Positions 10,532 to 18,567 of a stretch of 64,000 bases of DNA are shown here, in pieces; the stretch's first letter is position 1; the number at the start of each line of letters is the position of its first letter. A program made the translations under genes and the position numbers. The notes below the pieces were generated by a model. The model searched no databases. It was not told where the DNA came from and saw nothing but the letters and a program-made list of their open reading frames with translations. The stretch is from positions 144,507-208,506 of the forward strand of contig NZ_JAUXOV010000052.1 of NCBI RefSeq assembly GCF_030684215.1, given 5' to 3'. Source of the stretch: Pseudotabrizicola sp. (GTDB lineage Bacteria; Pseudomonadota; Alphaproteobacteria; Rhodobacterales; Rhodobacteraceae).

Positions 10532-12778
10532 TCAGACATGCCGCGCAGGCTCTGCATCGCTGCGGAACACTGTCATACAGGACAGATCTGCCAGCAAGCT
10601 TGCCGCCAGACAGACACCATTGCCGGTCGCCAGCGCACGGGCGCGGGCGGACAGGCTGGCACGATGGGCAGGATCGCGCATCCGGTCCAGAACCGGGTTG
10701 ACGCGCATCCTATCACTGGCCCGCAACATTTCTCCCGCTCCGGTGATCCAGGCAAAACGGGCACGTAGTTCCTGGCGGTCCATCTCTCCGGCCTCGTTCG
10801 GGAGCCACACTGTGGGCAGGCCAGCGGCGGTAAATTCGTGAAAGCTGTTATATCCAGCCGCTGACACGGCATAATCAAAGGCAGCAAGGCAAGGCGTTAC
10901 CGGATAAACCGCCCGTAAAAGCGCACCTTCGGGCACTGAAAGCCCTTCGGGTTCCAGCGGTGAGCGCAAGACAACAGGGATGTCACCGCCATCCCGGATT
11001 GCCGCAACAATAAGCGAAGGCATCCCACCCAGATCATTATTCACCATCGAGCCAAGGCTGATCAGAACGCATGCGCCGCTTTCGGGCAGGTCAAGTGCGC
11101 GCCGCGCATCCTTGCGTGACAAAACCGGTCCGGGCGGCACACGCCATATCGGCGGCAGGCGAAGCTGATTTGCAGCCCGATCATGTGCCGTGGGGCCATT
11201 GTCTATGATGTCGGCAAAGTCGCCGGGCGACAGGATAAGATCAAAGGCCCCGCCACGCGCCAGCGCCGGATCGTGGTCATTGCGCCAAAAGCCCCTCCGG
11301 CTCCAGACCGTGCGGATATGCGGACGGCCCGCCATGAAATCCAGAACGCCCTGATAGGGAATGTTGCCGTCAAAGACAAAAACTCCCACCCCATGAAAAT
11401 CGGATGCTTCTGTCAGCGATAGGGCAAGGTTGTCGTTCCATGCGTCAGTATCGACATCAAGATTTCGGTGAAAAGGACTGAACTCACAGGGGAAACCTGC
11501 CTGCTGCACAAAGGGCTCCCCGCGGGAGAGGGTGAAGAAGACAGGTTGCGGCTGGGTCGGGTCTGCCTCGGCTATCGCAAGAAGGCGGGTCAGATGGCCA
11601 AGACCAACGCCGTTCGAGCTCATCATCAGGATGCGGTCGGCCCCCAGACGTCTGATGGACGGGGGGGCGGATACGGTAGGAACGGGCGGCAATGCGCTGG
11701 CCCGGCGAATGCTGGCAAATGCAGGATCGATTGCTGCAAACCGGGCCGGGTAGCTTTCCAGGGCAAAGGCCTTGCCAATATGGGCGCGGGCGCGCCGGGC
11801 CTGAAGGCCACGGGCGGCGTCATTCACGCGAAGGTCGGCCAAGGTGTCGGCCACTTCCTCTGGGCGGCAATAAATAGCGGCGGGGCCGAACAACGGGCGG
11901 AAATGCGGGGGCAAGATGACGGGCAGACCACAAGCTGCTGCCTCCAGGATTGCGCGGCCAAAGGCTTCCACCCAATCGTCGCCATGAAAGTATACCCAGG
12001 CATCAAGTGTCGCCAGATAATCTGCGGCGGTCTGGCTGGCAAAGGGCAGGCACCGCCAATGCGCGGGACAAGTAACCCCATATCGCCGGGCCAGTGCTTC
12101 CGGGTCGGCCCCCAGCATGGAGACGTGAATATCGGGCGCAAAAGGATAAGCCGCGAGCGCCGTTTCAACCGTATCCGGCCACTTGGGGGGATGCGGTCGC
12201 GAATGGCGCCCGATGCGCAGTGTTGCGGGCAATGGGGCTGCGATGCGCTCGGATTGATCCGGCCAATCGTCAAGGTCAATCAGGTTCAGCCAGTCAAGCG
12301 GTAAGGTCTGGGACTCAAGTCCCGCCAGTTGCTTCCGGACCAAGGGACCAACCGGTGCAAGCCAAGGCGTTACGCCCAGCATCAACCCCGTCATGCGCAA
12401 TACCTCTGCCGGGTCATAGTCGGAAATGCCCCGGCCATCATGCGGCGGGTGATGCAGCACCACAACGCCATGCTCTGCCCGCACAGACAAAGGCGCGGCG
12501 GGCAGTTGGTTGAACACAAGCGGATGATGCAGCACTACAAAACGTGTCTCGACCGTTATGGCTGGGCCAATCATCGGGGTGCCGGTTTCGATCAGCGCGG
12601 ACTTAATCTGGGGATGCACCGGGCGCGCCTGTTTCAGCAGCGGGCTTAGCACCGGCAAAAGTGCTGCCGACAGTCCCGCGCGGCGCGCAGCCTTGACTTC
12701 ACTGGCGAGGGCTGTTGACGTTCCCCCGGGGAACCTTGGATCGGCGGCGAACACGATGTCGAAGAATGCCTCTGCCAT
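10532..12778 (-). CDS. Large two-domain glycosyltransferase (GT4-like N-terminal part, MurG/UGT-like C-terminal part)
   Basis: YFHGDDWVEAFGRAILEAAACGLPVILP (GT4-like) and RILMMSSNGVGLGHLTRLLAIAEAD ... AVSAAGYNSFHEFTAAGLPTVWLPN (GT-B donor site); ATG at 12776-12778 preferred over ORF start 12874. Confidence 0.75.
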   Translation of the reverse strand: MAEAFFDIVFAADPRFPGGTSTALASEVKAARRAGLSAALLPVLSPLLKQARPVHPQIKSALIETGTPMIGPAITVETRFVVLHHPLVFNQLPAAPLSVRAEHGVVVLHHPPHDGRGISDYDPAEVLRMTGLMLGVTPWLAPVGPLVRKQLAGLESQTLPLDWLNLIDLDDWPDQSERIAAPLPATLRIGRHSRPHPPKWPDTVETALAAYPFAPDIHVSMLGADPEALARRYGVTCPAHWRCLPFASQTAADYLATLDAWVYFHGDDWVEAFGRAILEAAACGLPVILPPHFRPLFGPAAIYCRPEEVADTLADLRVNDAARGLQARRARAHIGKAFALESYPARFAAIDPAFASIRRASALPPVPTVSAPPSIRRLGADRILMMSSNGVGLGHLTRLLAIAEADPTQPQPVFFTLSRGEPFVQQAGFPCEFSPFHRNLDVDTDAWNDNLALSLTEASDFHGVGVFVFDGNIPYQGVLDFMAGRPHIRTVWSRRGFWRNDHDPALARGGAFDLILSPGDFADIIDNGPTAHDRAANQLRLPPIWRVPPGPVLSRKDARRALDLPESGACVLISLGSMVNNDLGGMPSLIVAAIRDGGDIPVVLRSPLEPEGLSVPEGALLRAVYPVTPCLAAFDYAVSAAGYNSFHEFTAAGLPTVWLPNEAGEMDRQELRARFAWITGAGEMLRASDRMRVNPVLDRMRDPAHRASLSARARALATGNGVCLAASLLADLSCMTVFRSDAEPARHV

Positions 12779-13280
12779 ACTGCAATCCTTTGCCGGACCC
12801 CGGTCGGAACGCCCTGCGCATCGCGGAGCGGGAGGGATTCGGCGCAAGGTTAGCAGATGGCTTCTGCTTCGCAAAAAGCGTTCAGAGGCAGACAGCGCGA
12901 CACCCTATGCCCTGCGACCCGAAGCGGACCAGAACACGTTGGCGCTGGTCACGCTCTTAGGGGTGGAAACTGGGCGTGCCGCACAAATGGTCCGTGCGGC
13001 ACAACAGCGGCTGACGCAGTTTGACCGGCTGGTTTTTGTCCTTAGCGCGCCGGATCTGGTCGAGGCGACCCGTGGCGGCGCTGTGGTCGAACTGCTGCCC
13101 GGACTGCGAGAGTTGGCTGGCCATGAGGCGGGAGAAATTCGCCGCTATCTCGAATCAAGACAGAACCAAATTTTGCAAAAGTGGCAGCCTGATGTGGTTT
13201 TACATTACGGTTTGCCGCTCGACGCCTACATTTTGGCGCTAATTGCCCAAATATCGGGGGATGGGTCGAATCCATTTTGA
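12756..13280 (+). CDS. Hypothetical protein, divergent to the glycosyltransferase; exact start uncertain
   Basis: ORF 12558..13280; the part after ~12860 (PEADQNTLALVTLLGVETGRAAQMVRAAQQRLTQFDRLVFVLS) looks protein-like; upstream part is antisense to the glycosyltransferase. Confidence 0.5.
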   Translation: MSKNASAILQSFAGPRSERPAHRGAGGIRRKVSRWLLLRKKRSEADSATPYALRPEADQNTLALVTLLGVETGRAAQMVRAAQQRLTQFDRLVFVLSAPDLVEATRGGAVVELLPGLRELAGHEAGEIRRYLESRQNQILQKWQPDVVLHYGLPLDAYILALIAQISGDGSNPF

Positions 13281-13342
13281 CAGGTGGGGCCGCCGCCCAT
13301 ACTCTTTTTCACATTGTAGACGTAAATTTCGCGGGGTGTCCG

Positions 13343-13540
13343 ATGGCTGGCTTCACGAACCGTATTGTTGCGCTTATGACGCTTGTATCGACCGCTTTTG
13401 TTACGGCGGGCTGTCAGCTTGAAGGGCAGGAGCCGAAGGTTGTCGTGAAACCGAAACCTGTTGCCGTGCAAGCCCCAGTGCCACCGAAAAAAGTGGTGAG
13501 AACGCCGGTGCCAAGACGTGTCGTGGTCGGCGGGTATTGA
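13343..13540 (+). CDS. Small Lys/Pro/Val-rich putative lipoprotein
   Basis: MAGFTNRIVALMTLVSTAFVTAGC lipobox-like signal; tail KVVVKPKPVAVQAPVPPKKVVRTPVPRRVVVGGY. Confidence 0.6.
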   Translation: MAGFTNRIVALMTLVSTAFVTAGCQLEGQEPKVVVKPKPVAVQAPVPPKKVVRTPVPRRVVVGGY

Positions 13541-14552
13541 CAGCCCGGCGGCATCGGTTGCGGCCAAGCCCGCACGGATGATCGCCTTAAACCATGCGGA
13601 CCCGCGCCACGCGCGGGTCGTGTTGATTGACTGGATGCTGGGAAACCACTGCAATTTTGCATGCGACTACTGTCCGACAGAGTTGCACGATGGCTCTTTG
13701 CCTTGGATGCCTGTGGATGTAGCAACGGGCTTTCTGGATACGTTGCACGATCACTATGTCGCGGGCCTTGGCCGGTCGCTCTGGTTGCAACTGACCGGGG
13801 GGGAGCCAACGCAATATCCGGGTTTTTTTGATCTTTGCAGTGCCGCCCATGCGCGAGGCATCAAGGTGGCGGTAATTTCAAACGGATCGCGCACAGCGCG
13901 GTTCTGGCATCGGGCCACCCCAGTTCTGGCAAGTGCGATCCTGACCTATCACGATCTGCAGGTTGATCATTCACAGTTTCTGGAAACGCTTGGTATTCTG
14001 ACAGGGGCCGGTGTGCCGGTGCATGTCAATGTGACAGTCCACCCCGACCGCTTTGACGCCATTCTGGAGCGCGTCGATGATATCCGCGCAGCTGGGCCGG
14101 GTGCCAGTCTGACATTAAAGCCGCTGCGCCTTGGCTTTGGGCAAGAGTTGTATCCCTATACCGAAGCCCAAAAGGGCCATCTGTCGAAGCGGCAGGCGCG
14201 CCTGAGGTCAGGTCAGTCGGTCGAAAGCGAGGCGCTGCTTTTTCAGCGGGGTCTGATGGCGCGCCATCTTGCGGATGGCACCACCGACACATGGCGCGCG
14301 AATGATCTGCTGCTGGCGGGCGAAAATCGCTGGCAGGGCATGCGATGCCATGCTGGGCTGGAATCGTTGCGCATCAAGGCAGATGGCCGTGTGTTCCGCG
14401 CGGTGTGCGGCAGCGGGGGGTGTCTGGGCCAGTTAGGACAGGGCACCATTGATCTGCCGGTTTTGCCACTCACCTGCGACCGGCACAGTTGCGCCTGCGT
14501 CGCCGATATTCTGATCACCAAGACCGCCACGCAAAGGAATGCAGCGCCATGA
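13518..14552 (+). CDS. Radical SAM protein with Cys-rich (SPASM-like) C-terminus
   Basis: CNFACDYC (CxxxCxxC) and LQLTGGEPTQYP; six C-terminal Cys in RCHAG...AVCGSGGC...LTCDRHSCAC; GTG 13518 overlaps lipoprotein stop (ATG 13578 is the alternative start). Confidence 0.85.
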   Translation: MSWSAGIDSPAASVAAKPARMIALNHADPRHARVVLIDWMLGNHCNFACDYCPTELHDGSLPWMPVDVATGFLDTLHDHYVAGLGRSLWLQLTGGEPTQYPGFFDLCSAAHARGIKVAVISNGSRTARFWHRATPVLASAILTYHDLQVDHSQFLETLGILTGAGVPVHVNVTVHPDRFDAILERVDDIRAAGPGASLTLKPLRLGFGQELYPYTEAQKGHLSKRQARLRSGQSVESEALLFQRGLMARHLADGTTDTWRANDLLLAGENRWQGMRCHAGLESLRIKADGRVFRAVCGSGGCLGQLGQGTIDLPVLPLTCDRHSCACVADILITKTATQRNAAP

Positions 14553-16294
14553 CAAATCCGCGCACCCTGTTGCCACAATACGCGTTCGCCGCAGTGCTCG
14601 CGGTTTTTTCCATCGGCCCGGGAGTGCCTCTGCACGCGCAAGAGGCAGTGGCCATGGCCGATCCCGTCGCCATCGCACAGGACGCGCCGCGTCATGCGTT
14701 GGTTATCGGCAATTCCGGCTACAAGATTGCCAGCCCGCTGAAGAACCCGGCGGCAGATGCGGATTTGATGGCTGAAACGCTGGGAAAAATCGGCTTTACC
14801 GTCACGAAAGTTACCGATGCGGGCTATGTTGATTTCAACCGGGCCGTGGTTCAATACGCCAACAGCCTGCCCGATGGCGCCATTTCTGTGGTCTATTATG
14901 CTGGCCACGGGGTTCAGGTGTCAGGGCAAAACTTCCTGCTGCCAGTGGATGCCGATCCTGCCTCACAAGCGGATCTGCCGTTTTTGTCGATGTCTCTGGA
15001 CAATCTGCTGGGGATCTTTCGCGAACGGAATGCTGCGGCAAACATCTTCATTCTGGACGCCTGCCGCAACAACCCGTTCGAGGATGATGCCGTGCGCAGC
15101 GTGGTTGGCAGCCAGACCCGTGGTTTGGCGCCGGTGTTAAGCGGCTTTCGTGGGTCTATGATCGCGTTTTCTACCGCACCCGGAAAGGTGGCGCAGGATG
15201 GGACGGGGCGGAACAGCCCCTATAGCATTGCATTGGCCGATGCGATGCTGCGGCCCGGACTGCCGATCGAAAGCGTGTTCAAACTGGCACGGACACAGGT
15301 GATCGGGGTTACGGATTATCAGCAGGTGCCGTGGGAAAACTCGTCTCTGACACAAGAGATCTATCTGGCGGCCCCCGCTGCTGTGGCCGCTGCCGTTGAT
15401 CCGCAAAAGCGTGTGACGCAATGCGATCTGATGGCCGGCCATCCGTCTGATCCAGAGCGGGTTCATGTGGGCGTGGATTATGCGCTGTTGCGCCCCGGCC
15501 CCGCCATTGCAGCCTGTCGCGCCGATCTTGTTGCCGATCCGCATAACCCAAGGCTGATGTCACTGCTTGCCCGCGCCCTGACCAAGAATGGCGAGTTGCA
15601 AGAGGCGCTGGCATTGGATGAAGCGGCGGTAAAGCTGGGCTATCTGGGGGCCTATCACAATCTGGGCAATCATTACCGCCGTGGCGAGATCGTAAAGCGT
15701 GATCTGGTCAAGGCTTTGGAATTGTTTACCTACGCAGCAGAACGCGGCCATCCCGAAGACGCCTATAACGTCGGGATTCTTTACCGTGAGGGTGAAGGTG
15801 GTGTGCCGCAGGATTTTTCGCGTGCGCATGAATGGTTTGAAAAGGCTGCTCAGCAGGATTACCCTTCTGCCTTTGACAAGCTTGGTCTGATGGCAAAGTC
15901 AGGCGAAGGCGAAAAGGCCGATGCTGAAAAGGCCGCAGCCCTTTTTGCGCGTGGGGCAGAGTTGGGTGACAGCTCGGCCATGGTCAATCTGGCCAGCGCT
16001 TACCGCAAAGGCGAAGGTGTTCAACAGGATTTCGATCAGGCATTTGGTCTGTATCGCCGCGCAGCCCAGTTGCGGCGTACCTCGGCCTATACCTCGTTGG
16101 GTGACATCTATCTGAAGGGTCAGGGCCGCGAGGTCGACATGACCGAGGCGTTGTTCTGGTTTCAATTGGCGGCGCGGCAAGGCCATGGCTACAGTCAGGA
16201 AAAAGCTGCCGAAATTTCTGCCGGGCTTGACGCTGCCACATTGGCCGAGGTGGAACGGCGCGTGCAAAACTGGATCAATGGCGATTTTGGGTAA
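14549..16294 (+). CDS. Exported caspase-like (peptidase C14) protein with Sel1 repeats
   Basis: Signal peptide; HALVIGNSGYK; YYAGHGVQVSGQNFLLPVD (His) and FILDACRNNPF (Cys); repeated YKGEGV/A...LG(A/N) Sel1-like units in C-terminal half. Confidence 0.9.
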   Translation: MTNPRTLLPQYAFAAVLAVFSIGPGVPLHAQEAVAMADPVAIAQDAPRHALVIGNSGYKIASPLKNPAADADLMAETLGKIGFTVTKVTDAGYVDFNRAVVQYANSLPDGAISVVYYAGHGVQVSGQNFLLPVDADPASQADLPFLSMSLDNLLGIFRERNAAANIFILDACRNNPFEDDAVRSVVGSQTRGLAPVLSGFRGSMIAFSTAPGKVAQDGTGRNSPYSIALADAMLRPGLPIESVFKLARTQVIGVTDYQQVPWENSSLTQEIYLAAPAAVAAAVDPQKRVTQCDLMAGHPSDPERVHVGVDYALLRPGPAIAACRADLVADPHNPRLMSLLARALTKNGELQEALALDEAAVKLGYLGAYHNLGNHYRRGEIVKRDLVKALELFTYAAERGHPEDAYNVGILYREGEGGVPQDFSRAHEWFEKAAQQDYPSAFDKLGLMAKSGEGEKADAEKAAALFARGAELGDSSAMVNLASAYRKGEGVQQDFDQAFGLYRRAAQLRRTSAYTSLGDIYLKGQGREVDMTEALFWFQLAARQGHGYSQEKAAEISAGLDAATLAEVERRVQNWINGDFG

Positions 16295-16302
16295 GGGCTG
16301 CC

Positions 16303-17163
16303 ATGGCACTGCTTGAAGAAAAGCTGCACCGTGCCTTGTTTGGCGTCATGACCTTTGGCGCAGGGCAGGGCGATGCAGCGGTCTGCACACTGGCTGCGGA
16401 TTTGTTGTCGCAGCATCTGGCAGCGGGAGATCTGACCGTGCCGCGCCGGTTTGAGGCCATGCGTGCGCTGCTTGTGCTGGGCATTGCTGTCGCCGCGGCC
16501 GATCCGGCGCGGGTCGGGCTTGTCGCGCAGCTGCTGGCGGCTGGGCTTGATCAGATGCCAGACAGGCCATCAGATGACCCACTGAAGCTTTCGTTACGAA
16601 ACAATCATTTACTTATGCAGGCCGCAGTGTTGCTCTCATTTCCCGAAGTGGCCAGCGGGCGCGCTGGTGCCACCGAACTGACAGCGCGTTTTCTCGCTGA
16701 GATGACTGATGATGGTCTGTTTCCCAGTGAATTGTGCCGGGGGGCCTCGGCGCTTTGGTATGCGAATATGGCGGTCATGCTGCTGACGACGATTGCAGCC
16801 CTATCAGATCATGACGTGGTAAGCCCCAATGTGCTGAAGCGCGCAATTGCGGGCTTTGGCCATGCCCTGAGCCTGCCGCCAGAAGTGCTGCGTCTGGCCC
16901 GACAGAACTTGTATCCACAGCCCGGTCATGGCCACAATCCGACTGCGCCTGACCTCGGTTTCTTGAAAGGATATCACCGCAGCCGACACTATCTGGCTTG
17001 GGTGCCGCTGGCGCAGTCGTTGTTGCCTGATACGCCGCTGCCAGTCAGTGTATCGGCCGACGACCAGTTTCCTTTGGCCAATGATTTCATCGGAGGCTTT
17101 GCCACGACAATGGTGGCGCGCATTGCACACAAAACTGCCGCACAGACCTCAATACCGGGCTGA
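16303..17163 (+). CDS. Alginate-lyase-superfamily-like ((alpha/alpha)n toroid) protein
   Basis: NNHLLMQAAVLLSF and DGLFPSELCRGASALWYANMAVMLLTTIAAL resemble AlgL-type NNH and DG..P.E..RG..AL.Y motifs; no obvious signal peptide. Confidence 0.5.
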   Translation: MALLEEKLHRALFGVMTFGAGQGDAAVCTLAADLLSQHLAAGDLTVPRRFEAMRALLVLGIAVAAADPARVGLVAQLLAAGLDQMPDRPSDDPLKLSLRNNHLLMQAAVLLSFPEVASGRAGATELTARFLAEMTDDGLFPSELCRGASALWYANMAVMLLTTIAALSDHDVVSPNVLKRAIAGFGHALSLPPEVLRLARQNLYPQPGHGHNPTAPDLGFLKGYHRSRHYLAWVPLAQSLLPDTPLPVSVSADDQFPLANDFIGGFATTMVARIAHKTAAQTSIPG

Positions 17164-17291
17164 ACAATCAGACCAAACTGTGGGTATTGAATTCGCTACT
17201 TTCAAGAATCGTTTTTTTCCCAGAAACTATTGAGCATAGTAGGTCACTATGGCTTTTGACGTAATTTTGACGATCAGATTGGACTTGCACT

Positions 17292-18560
17292 TTGGCTGGA
17301 AAGGTAACCCTGTTTGTCTTGGGCGTTCTGGTGCCCGTGATGTTGGCCTATGCGGCGGCAGGTCACCTTCCGGGGACAACGTGGCCTGTGATTGCCTTGG
17401 GCGCAACGGCGTTTTCACTCATGTCACTGAACCTGATTTTAGGGGCGCGTCTGCCGGGGCTTGATGCCGTTTTTGGGGGGCTGGATCAGATTTACTGGGT
17501 CCACAAATGGACTGGCATAGCCATTTTAACTGCCGCTTTTCTGCATCAGCAGATCAAGATATCGACTGACGGGCTGGAAGTGAGCGAAGCGCTGAGCCGT
17601 TTGGCCGTCGATGTGGCAGAGGTGGCCTTTATCGTGCTGGCTGTGCTGATCCTGATCAGCTTTTTCAAGCGCGTGCCAAGGATGCCCAAGATTACATGGG
17701 AAATTCCCTATGCTTGGTGGCGCTGGTCGCATCGTTTGCTTGGGCTGGTGTTTGTTGCTTTGGCGTTTCATCAGGCATTCGTGAAAGCGCCCTTTGACGG
17801 CAACGCGCTCTTGTCTGTCTGGTTGAATATGGCCGCGCTGGCAGGGATTGCCGCATTTTTATGGTCCCAGTTCGGCTTCTTGTATCGCCGTCACAGCTAC
17901 CGTGTTGCCACTGTCGACAAACACGCGGCTGCGACGATTGTTGATCTGGAGCCAGTGGGCAAGGGCGTAACGGTGCGGCCGGGCAGCTTTGCCTTTGTGC
18001 ATTTTTCTTCGCCGGGCCTGCGCGAGCCGCATCCCTTTACGGTATCGCAAGTGCGCCCGAATGGGGGAATCCAGTTTTCGATCCGGGGTCTGGGGGATTA
18101 CACCCGCCACCTGCGCGACGTGATTGCGGTGGGTGACACCGCGCGGGTCGAGGGTGGGTATGGCCGGTTCCATCACCATCGTGGCGGCGCAAAGCAGGTT
18201 TGGGTGGCAGCGGGCATTGGCATCACCCCGTTTCTGGCTTGGGCCGACCATCTGAAACCTGACGATGCTGAACAGATCGTGCTGGTCTACTGTGTGCGCA
18301 ACGAGGCCGAGGGCGTGGCGCTGGACCGTCTGCGCGCGGCGGCGGATCGGGTGCCGGGTTTCAAGCTGAAGCTGCACATGTCGGATACTGATGGCCGATT
18401 TGATGCCGCCAAACTGGTCAGCTATCTGCCTTTTGAAATTGGTCAGGCAAGCTTGTGGTTCTGTGGCCCGGCGCCCATGCGCGACGGGTTGATCAAGGAT
18501 TTGAAGACCGCCGGGAAAGCCCCCCGGTCTGTGCATTTCGAGCGTTTCGAGTTTCGTTGA
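17292..18560 (+). CDS. Ferric-reductase-like transmembrane flavocytochrome (FAD/NAD(P)-binding)
   Basis: Multiple TM helices with His residues (WVHKWTGIAILTAAFLHQQ, WWRWSHRLLGLVFVALAFHQ), REPHPFTVSQV FAD motif, VAAGIGITPFLAW, LWFCGPAPMRDGL; TTG start. Confidence 0.85.
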   Translation: MAGKVTLFVLGVLVPVMLAYAAAGHLPGTTWPVIALGATAFSLMSLNLILGARLPGLDAVFGGLDQIYWVHKWTGIAILTAAFLHQQIKISTDGLEVSEALSRLAVDVAEVAFIVLAVLILISFFKRVPRMPKITWEIPYAWWRWSHRLLGLVFVALAFHQAFVKAPFDGNALLSVWLNMAALAGIAAFLWSQFGFLYRRHSYRVATVDKHAAATIVDLEPVGKGVTVRPGSFAFVHFSSPGLREPHPFTVSQVRPNGGIQFSIRGLGDYTRHLRDVIAVGDTARVEGGYGRFHHHRGGAKQVWVAAGIGITPFLAWADHLKPDDAEQIVLVYCVRNEAEGVALDRLRAAADRVPGFKLKLHMSDTDGRFDAAKLVSYLPFEIGQASLWFCGPAPMRDGLIKDLKTAGKAPRSVHFERFEFR

Positions 18561-18567
18561 ACTTCTC

